38,850 bases of DNA, taken from assembly GCA_025935195.1 (NCBI GenBank), contig JAICVS010000025.1, positions 1-38,850 on the forward strand, in the 5' to 3' direction. The stretch is from Ktedonobacterales bacterium (lineage in GTDB: Bacteria > Chloroflexota > Ktedonobacteria > Ktedonobacterales > JADMIN01). Below, one piece after another: positions 30,640-36,252 of the stretch (position 1 is the stretch's first letter; each line of letters opens with the position of its first letter). Made by a program: the position numbers and the translations under genes. The notes under the pieces are model-generated. The model was not told where the DNA came from. It worked only from the letters and a program-made list of their open reading frames with translations, and made no database searches.

Positions 30640-33297
30640 TCAGGCGTGCAGTTCCCAGCCCGGCACGGATGGGACGATCAGCCGGCCGGGGCGCTGCTCG
30701 AAGTGGTCGGTGGCCGCGAAGAAGGATGGCACGGCGCCGCCCGGCCGCAGGCGCAGCGTCGCCAGCCATTCGTCTTCGTCGGTGGCGAGCGCGACGGCGT
30801 CCGCCCGCGGTGGCTGGTCGGCGGGGCGCAGGGCCAGGTGATGCTCGGCGCGGGCGGCGACGAAGACGCCGGGCGGGCGCGGGGGGTCCAGCGGGCGATT
30901 GAGGATGACGGAGCGCTCGATGAGCTGGTCGTACAGGCTGAGCGTGTCATCGGCGCGCAGGCTCTCCAGCGCGGCGGCGATGCTGACGAGGTCGCCATGC
31001 AGATAGGGCCGCACGACGCCGAGGCAGAAGGCGCCTACCGGCGGGCCGAGATCGGTGGACTCAGTATCGAGCACGCTGACCTTGCCGCGCAGTTCGGCGC
31101 GCAGACGGCGCAGGATGGCGGCGTCGCTCTTATGCCAGTCCAGGATGCCGGCGTCGGCGTCGAGCGCGGCGGTCTCGCGACGGGTGCGCGCGTCGGCGGC
31201 GAAGTCGCGCAGGGTGTAGCCGTGCCGGCGCAGCCGCTGGCGGTTGGCGATCAGCACGTCGCGGCGGCCGGTGGCACCGTCGAAGAGCGCGGCTTCGATG
31301 CGCGCGGCCTCGGTTTCGAGCCGCTCCGCCTGTTCGAGAATGAAGCGATCCCAGGCGACGAGGCGATCCAGCACGACGCGGACGGTGTGTTGCGCGCCGG
31401 TGAGCAGGGCCAGCCGCTGCTGGAACTCCTCGCGCTCGCAGCGATGTGAGAGCGCGCGGCGATAGACGCGGCGGATGTCCTCCACGGCGTCGTCCACCAG
31501 GCGGGCACGATAGCTGGCGAAGGCCCAGGCGGCGAGGGCGGCGGTGAAGGTGAGGGTGAGGGTGACAGCGAGCGCGCCGGCCGGGCCATGGGCGAACCAG
31601 GCGGCGGGCAGCAAGGCCAGCGCCAGGAAGACGGCGGGCGGCACGGCGACGAGGGCGGCGCCGGCGGTCGCGGCGACCGGCGGCTTACGCTCTTTGTGCC
31701 AGCGATAGCGCGCGGCGAGGGCGGCGAGCATGAATGCTGAAGGGGCGAGCGATGCGCCGGTGTCGGGTGAGGCCGTGGCATGCATCTGATCGTCCGTGGT
31801 GTGCGCCGGTCGCGCGGGGGTGGGGGTGTCCACGCCGATCCAGGGCCCGTCTTCGGCGAGGCGCTCCGCGCGGCGCAGGGAGCGGCGGTAGGCCGTCTCG
31901 CGCTCCTCCTGTTTGGCGTAGAGGTGGCGCTTCTCCTCGGCGAGCAGGCCATCGAGCTCCTCGGCGTAGGCGCGGGCGGCGGCGATGCCGGCCTCCTCGC
32001 GCAGCACCAGGCCGTTGACGTGGGCGATGATGCCGCGCTCGGTCTGGTAGGCGAACTGCTGCCAGCGGGCGCGCACGGCAGCGCGCCACTGCTCGACGCC
32101 GGCCTCGGCCCGCTCGCCCGCCAGGGCAAGGGCGCCGGGATAGTCGAGCGCGGGGGTGACGAGGCGGTCCACACGCTCGCGGCGCAGATAGGCGAAGATC
32201 AGGCTGCCGTCGGGGTCGGGGCGGGCGAGGCCGCGCAGCTTCGCTACGCCTTCGGCGCTGAGGCGTGGCGAGGGGCGGCCGCCGCGACGGTAGCCGTCCG
32301 CATCGCGGCTGGCGCGGCGCAGCTTCGCCAGGGCGTCCACGGCGGCACGGCGCTGCTCCTCGGCCAGCTCGCGCGAGGCGGCGCCATGCTCCTCTTTGGC
32401 CCAGGCGCGCAGCACGTCCGCGCCCAGCAGCGCAGCGCAGCATTGCTCGGCCTGAGCACGGGGAAAGGTGAGGCGGCTGGTGCCGATGCCACTCATGCGC
32501 TCGAAGGGGCGGCGGACCATGCCGGGCAGGCTGCGGCGCAGCGTCTCTTCGTATTCGCGGGTGGTGGTGATGGCGGAGGCGGTCAGGACGAAGATCGCCT
32601 CGGCGGCGGCGAAGGGTACGTCGTCGGCGCCCTCCCAGAAGGTGCCGCGCTCGTCGTGGGACTCGAAGAGGTAGGCGAAGGTGGCGAGCGGCTGTTCGCC
32701 GTCGCGGCCGACGAGCAGCGCATCCCAGGGCTGCGCGGCGCAGCGGGCGGCGCGCTCGGCGTGGGCTTCCGTCTCGCGGGGGTAGATGTTGGTCAGCGCG
32801 AGCAGCACCCAGGCGTCCACGCGCTCGGATGCCGCGGCGTCGCGCACGGCGGTACACGTGCTGGCGAGCCAGGGCGAGCCGGCGGCGGCGGCGATCCAGA
32901 TGACGACGGTCGGGCGCGGGACGGCGTAGCCGGCGTCGCGGATGCCGGTGATCACGGTGTCGTCGAGCACACCCTTGCGGGGGGCAGCGGGGCGTAGGGC
33001 GTGGGGGTCTTCGCCGCGTAGCGCCTCGACGATGGCGAGCGGCAAGGGGCGTGGGTCGCGGATGGGAGGGAAGGAGAGGCGCGCGGCGCCGGCCGCCGCG
33101 AGCGCGCCGGGATCGAAGACGCCGGCATGCGCGCCGCCGTCCGCGGTGACGTCCGCCACGAGCAGGGCGACGCCGGCGCGGCGGGCGCTGTCGAGCGCGG
33201 GGAGCAGCAGCGCGAGCTGCGCGCCGACGACCTTGCCTTCTTCGCCCAGGCAGAGCACGACCGTCGGGCGGAAGCGGCGGGAAATCAGGCCAGCCAT
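30640..33297 (-). CDS. Coiled-coil membrane protein, candidate degenerate tubulin-like partner
   Basis: 885 aa. The N-terminal domain (1-240) follows the layout of its tubulin-like neighbour: strand plus loop RPTVVLCLGEEGKVVGAQLA, an ITGIRDAGYAV string, a strand RPTVVIWIAAAAGSPWLAST where the neighbour has GGGTGSG, then DAWVLLALTNIYP, and FAYLFESHDERG against the neighbour's EVYLFGQTA. The nucleotide motif is thus AAAAGSP (136-142). A helical/coiled-coil region (about 395-487) precedes two membrane segments (about 543-597) and further coiled coil. ATG 33297 follows GAGGAGGAAGAG, 28 bases after the tubulin-like stop. The paralogy is my inference from motif order; otherwise the protein is unknown. 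Confidence 0.75.
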   Translation of the reverse strand: MAGLISRRFRPTVVLCLGEEGKVVGAQLALLLPALDSARRAGVALLVADVTADGGAHAGVFDPGALAAAGAARLSFPPIRDPRPLPLAIVEALRGEDPHALRPAAPRKGVLDDTVITGIRDAGYAVPRPTVVIWIAAAAGSPWLASTCTAVRDAAASERVDAWVLLALTNIYPRETEAHAERAARCAAQPWDALLVGRDGEQPLATFAYLFESHDERGTFWEGADDVPFAAAEAIFVLTASAITTTREYEETLRRSLPGMVRRPFERMSGIGTSRLTFPRAQAEQCCAALLGADVLRAWAKEEHGAASRELAEEQRRAAVDALAKLRRASRDADGYRRGGRPSPRLSAEGVAKLRGLARPDPDGSLIFAYLRRERVDRLVTPALDYPGALALAGERAEAGVEQWRAAVRARWQQFAYQTERGIIAHVNGLVLREEAGIAAARAYAEELDGLLAEEKRHLYAKQEERETAYRRSLRRAERLAEDGPWIGVDTPTPARPAHTTDDQMHATASPDTGASLAPSAFMLAALAARYRWHKERKPPVAATAGAALVAVPPAVFLALALLPAAWFAHGPAGALAVTLTLTFTAALAAWAFASYRARLVDDAVEDIRRVYRRALSHRCEREEFQQRLALLTGAQHTVRVVLDRLVAWDRFILEQAERLETEAARIEAALFDGATGRRDVLIANRQRLRRHGYTLRDFAADARTRRETAALDADAGILDWHKSDAAILRRLRAELRGKVSVLDTESTDLGPPVGAFCLGVVRPYLHGDLVSIAAALESLRADDTLSLYDQLIERSVILNRPLDPPRPPGVFVAARAEHHLALRPADQPPRADAVALATDEDEWLATLRLRPGGAVPSFFAATDHFEQRPGRLIVPSVPGWELHA

Positions 33298-33325
33298 CGC
33301 TCTTCCTCCTCAGAAGCGGTCGGGT

Positions 33326-36049
33326 CTACTGCTCAAACCGTGGATCGTAGCCCCACTGTTCGGTGTCGGGCGCGAGACGGCCGGGGCCTGTGGGCTGCGG
33401 CTCGCGGACGCCGTGGGGCATGCTGCCGTTGTTGCTCCAGGTGGGGCGCGGGCCGGCGCCGGGCTGCGGGCGGCGGATGACACGCTCCGGCAGGCTGCTC
33501 TTGGGGCCGGTCGCGGCGATGGATGGCGGCTCGTTGGGGGAGACGGCGAAGCGCTGCATGACGAGCCGCTCCGCCTCGCCGGAGCTGAAGACGGGGGCGC
33601 GGCTGAGGCCGTACTGCGCCGCGCCGTCGCCGTACCAGGCGCGCTGGTGGTGCTGGAACTCGCCCATGCTGCTGTTGGCGTCCTGGTAGAAGTCGGGGAT
33701 GGTGCCAAGCGAGATGGCGTGCTGGCCGTAGACGAGCTGCATGCGGTGCGGGTCAATGGCGGGGGCGATCATCGGCGCGGAGCCTTGGCGGGCGACGGCG
33801 CCCAGGCGGGCGCGAGCGCGATCGAGGATGCGGCGCTGCTGGCCGTCGCGGTAGGAGATGCCGAGGTAGAGGCTGGTGTTGAGGTTGCTGGTGCCATCGC
33901 TCCAGAGCTGATCCTCGAAGGCGACCAGGTCGCGGGCGAGGCCGCCGATGTGCTGGAGATGGGCGAAGAGCATATCCTCCACGCGCGCCTCCGGGCGCTC
34001 GCCGGGGCGGACGCAGCAGATGGTGAGCAGGTCGAAGAGGTTGAGGTCGCGCAGCTCTTTCAGGTACACCTCGTCGCGCAGGTATTGGACGACGCGGTCG
34101 CGCAGGTCGCCGGGGTCCACCGCGAGCAGGCCGGCCTCGTCATGGTACTTCGACGAGAACCACTTGGTGAAGCCGGCGGGCCAGGTGTCCAGGGCTTCGT
34201 CGGGGGTGAGGTGGTCGTAGAGGCGCTTGACGGGCAGCGAGGCGCCGTCCTGGGTCTCGGCGCCGGCGACGCCGGGCAGGTCGAAGAGGTGGCGGCGGTG
34301 GACGTGGACGTTGTCGAGCCGCCCGCGCCAGGCGGCGGAGCTATAAGCGGCGGTCTCCAGCCGGCGGACGACTTCGGCGCTATCCAGCCCGCCGCGGAAG
34401 CCCGTCACCTTCGCCAGCTTCTCGTCCAGATAGGCGATCAGCTTTTGCAGGAGCTGGCGGCGGGCGCCCAGCACGGCGGCGCGCACGTTGCGGCGCTGGA
34501 CGGCGTTGAAGTCGTCGGCGACGGCGGCGACGGCCTTGTCTTTCATGCCGAGCAGCGGCCAGGCGCGCAGCAGCTTGCGCTGCAAGACGGGATCGGTCCG
34601 GCCCTTGCGCGGAATCTTCTGCTCTTGCAGGTGGTGCAGCGCGGCGGTGTAGACGCGCTTGTGGGCGTGGAGGCGGCGGATCTGCTCGCCGAGCGGCAGC
34701 AGGTGCAGCGCGACGAGCCGCGCAATCTCCTCGGATTCGCGGCGCGCGGCCTCGGTGGCGACCTGTTCCTCGACCTGCTCGACCTGCTCTTTCAGGCGCG
34801 CTTCGAGGCTGGTGATGCGGTTGCGGCCGGCGGTCTCGAACTGGCGATCGGTGAAGCGGGGGAGATCGGGCGGCTCCAGCGCGTGATCCCACTCGCGCGC
34901 CTCTTGCAGCTCGCTGGTGGTCAGCTCGTGGCCGGCGGCTTCGAGACGGCCGGCGAGCCGGGGCAGCAGCTTGGCGGCGGTGAGCTGGGCGAAGGCGGTC
35001 GCGGTCTCGACGGCGGGGAAGGCGACCTCCAGCGGGCAGGTGGTGCCGAACATGGTGGGCAGGCCCAGCGCGTCGTAGTTGCCGAGCGTGCGCCGGTCCA
35101 CGCTCTTGGAGCGTTCGAGGAAGCCGACGCCGGAGGCATTGGTGACGCGCGAATAGAGGTCGAGGCCGATGATGCGCGCGGCGCTCTCGGCGGAGGCCAT
35201 TGCCGTCTGGCCGAAGAGGTAAACCTCGTTGGCGATGGTGGTGCCGCGGACTTCGTAGGGCGTGTTGAGCAGGTATTTCTGGTAGGGGGCGTAGCTGCCG
35301 TCGGGGCGCTGCTGGCCCTTGGCGAGGCTGAGCGCGACCAGCTCCAGCAGCGTGGCGGCGGCGTTGGATTTGCGCCAGCTCACGTCGTTGGTGGTGGCCT
35401 CGCGGACGTGCTCGGGCAGCAGGCAGAAGATGTTGAGGCGATGCTTGAGATTGAGCTGAAGCACGCGGTGGCGCGTCATCACGGCGAGGTCGGGCAGGAT
35501 GCCGCTGCCGGTGCCGCCGCCGAGGAAGGCGACGAGGTTGACAGCGATCTCGGTGACGGGGCGGTCGTTGCGGTCGTGCGAGAGCGCGCCGAGGGCGGAG
35601 AGGGCCTCGTCGAGCATCTGCACGATCTTGGCGCGGTCGGTGCAGGCGGCGACATGGCCGTTGTTGCGGATGCCGCCGGCGCCGTTGTCGAAGCTTTCGG
35701 GAATCTTGGTGGGGATGTAGGTATGGGCGGCGACACGCTCATCGAGGGCGTCGGCGTAGAGGACGCCGTGGGCGACGGAGATGCGCAGGTCGAACTCCTG
35801 GAGCAGGCCGGGGTGCTCCTGGCGGAACTGGAGCACTTCGGCGGGCGGGGAGTCTATGTCGAGGAACATCAGGGCGACGCGGCGGCGGTCGGCTTCGGGC
35901 AGGGTGACGAGATTGCGCATGACTTCCAAAGCGGCGAAGGCGGGCGTGCTGCCGAGGAAGATGTTGAGCGAGGGCACGGCCACCTGCGGCTCGGTGATCG
36001 CGCGCGGGCGATCTTCCGAGAGCATCAGCGCCTCATCGAAACTGGTCAT
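33326..36049 (-). CDS. Tubulin-like GTPase-fold protein (PF13809-type)
   Basis: 907 aa. The tubulin/FtsZ G-box GGGTGSG lies at 177-183 in NLVAFLGGGTGSGILPDL. Before it are the first Rossmann strand VPSLNIFLGSTPAFAALEVM, with a loop lacking the usual GGxG, and GAGGIRNNGHVA (123-134), a pattern I associate with the bacterial tubulin-like family. Further on are YLFGQTAMASAESAARIIGL and a coiled coil near 405-445 (SLEARLKEQVEQVEEQVATE). The ~460 C-terminal residues do not resemble FtsZ, and the protein is more than twice FtsZ length. I could not place the catalytic T7 loop. ATG 36049 follows AGGAG. It is encoded between the vWA gene and the 885-aa protein. Confidence 0.85.
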   Translation of the reverse strand: MTSFDEALMLSEDRPRAITEPQVAVPSLNIFLGSTPAFAALEVMRNLVTLPEADRRRVALMFLDIDSPPAEVLQFRQEHPGLLQEFDLRISVAHGVLYADALDERVAAHTYIPTKIPESFDNGAGGIRNNGHVAACTDRAKIVQMLDEALSALGALSHDRNDRPVTEIAVNLVAFLGGGTGSGILPDLAVMTRHRVLQLNLKHRLNIFCLLPEHVREATTNDVSWRKSNAAATLLELVALSLAKGQQRPDGSYAPYQKYLLNTPYEVRGTTIANEVYLFGQTAMASAESAARIIGLDLYSRVTNASGVGFLERSKSVDRRTLGNYDALGLPTMFGTTCPLEVAFPAVETATAFAQLTAAKLLPRLAGRLEAAGHELTTSELQEAREWDHALEPPDLPRFTDRQFETAGRNRITSLEARLKEQVEQVEEQVATEAARRESEEIARLVALHLLPLGEQIRRLHAHKRVYTAALHHLQEQKIPRKGRTDPVLQRKLLRAWPLLGMKDKAVAAVADDFNAVQRRNVRAAVLGARRQLLQKLIAYLDEKLAKVTGFRGGLDSAEVVRRLETAAYSSAAWRGRLDNVHVHRRHLFDLPGVAGAETQDGASLPVKRLYDHLTPDEALDTWPAGFTKWFSSKYHDEAGLLAVDPGDLRDRVVQYLRDEVYLKELRDLNLFDLLTICCVRPGERPEARVEDMLFAHLQHIGGLARDLVAFEDQLWSDGTSNLNTSLYLGISYRDGQQRRILDRARARLGAVARQGSAPMIAPAIDPHRMQLVYGQHAISLGTIPDFYQDANSSMGEFQHHQRAWYGDGAAQYGLSRAPVFSSGEAERLVMQRFAVSPNEPPSIAATGPKSSLPERVIRRPQPGAGPRPTWSNNGSMPHGVREPQPTGPGRLAPDTEQWGYDPRFEQ

Positions 36050-36076
36050 GCGCGCGTCTCCTAACCTAACACGTCA

Positions 36077-36170
36077 GTCAGCCGGTGGTTGAAACCCACG
36101 TCAGCCGGCGATTGAAATCGCGCCTGGATGGCCTACGGCCGCAAAGTCCGGCCAAGCCGGACTGGAGATT
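36077..36170 (+). repeat. Dispersed structured element A, copy 3, with an extra head
   Basis: A separate first-hairpin copy, GTGGTT-GA-AACCCAC (36085-36099 region), precedes the full element. The full element has GCGATT-GA-AATCGC (36108-36121), GGCC-TAC-GGCC (36130-36140) and GTCCGG-CCAAG-CCGGAC (36146-36162). It lies in the 5' leader or spacer of the tubulin-like gene. Confidence 0.75.
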
Positions 36171-36174
36171 CAGA

Positions 36175-36243
36175 GATCATACTGTTTTGCGTTGAGGTGT
36201 TGTCATTCGTTGGCCTCCTGGCATAAATGCCAGGGGTAATCCC
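36175..36243 (+). repeat. Dispersed element B, copy 2
   Basis: Core 36194-36243 with hairpin CCTGGCAT-AA-ATGCCAGG (36217-36234) and TAATCCC. On the minus strand, towards the tubulin-like gene, it carries ATGACA and TATGAT 19 bases apart. See copy 1 at 17820. Confidence 0.7.
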
Positions 36244-36252
36244 ACTCTCCGA

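Noticed and set aside
33326-36049. Assignment of the tubulin-like protein as FtsZ
   Set aside because: It is over twice FtsZ length, has a degenerate first loop, a long unrelated C-terminal half and no FtsZ C-terminal peptide. No division genes flank it.
32942-36064. A 1,040-codon plus-strand open frame antisense to the tubulin-like gene
   Set aside because: In GC-rich DNA antisense frames of real genes stay open. Its translation is Gly/Val/Ala/Glu-rich without motifs, whereas the minus strand carries clear motifs and ribosome binding sites.
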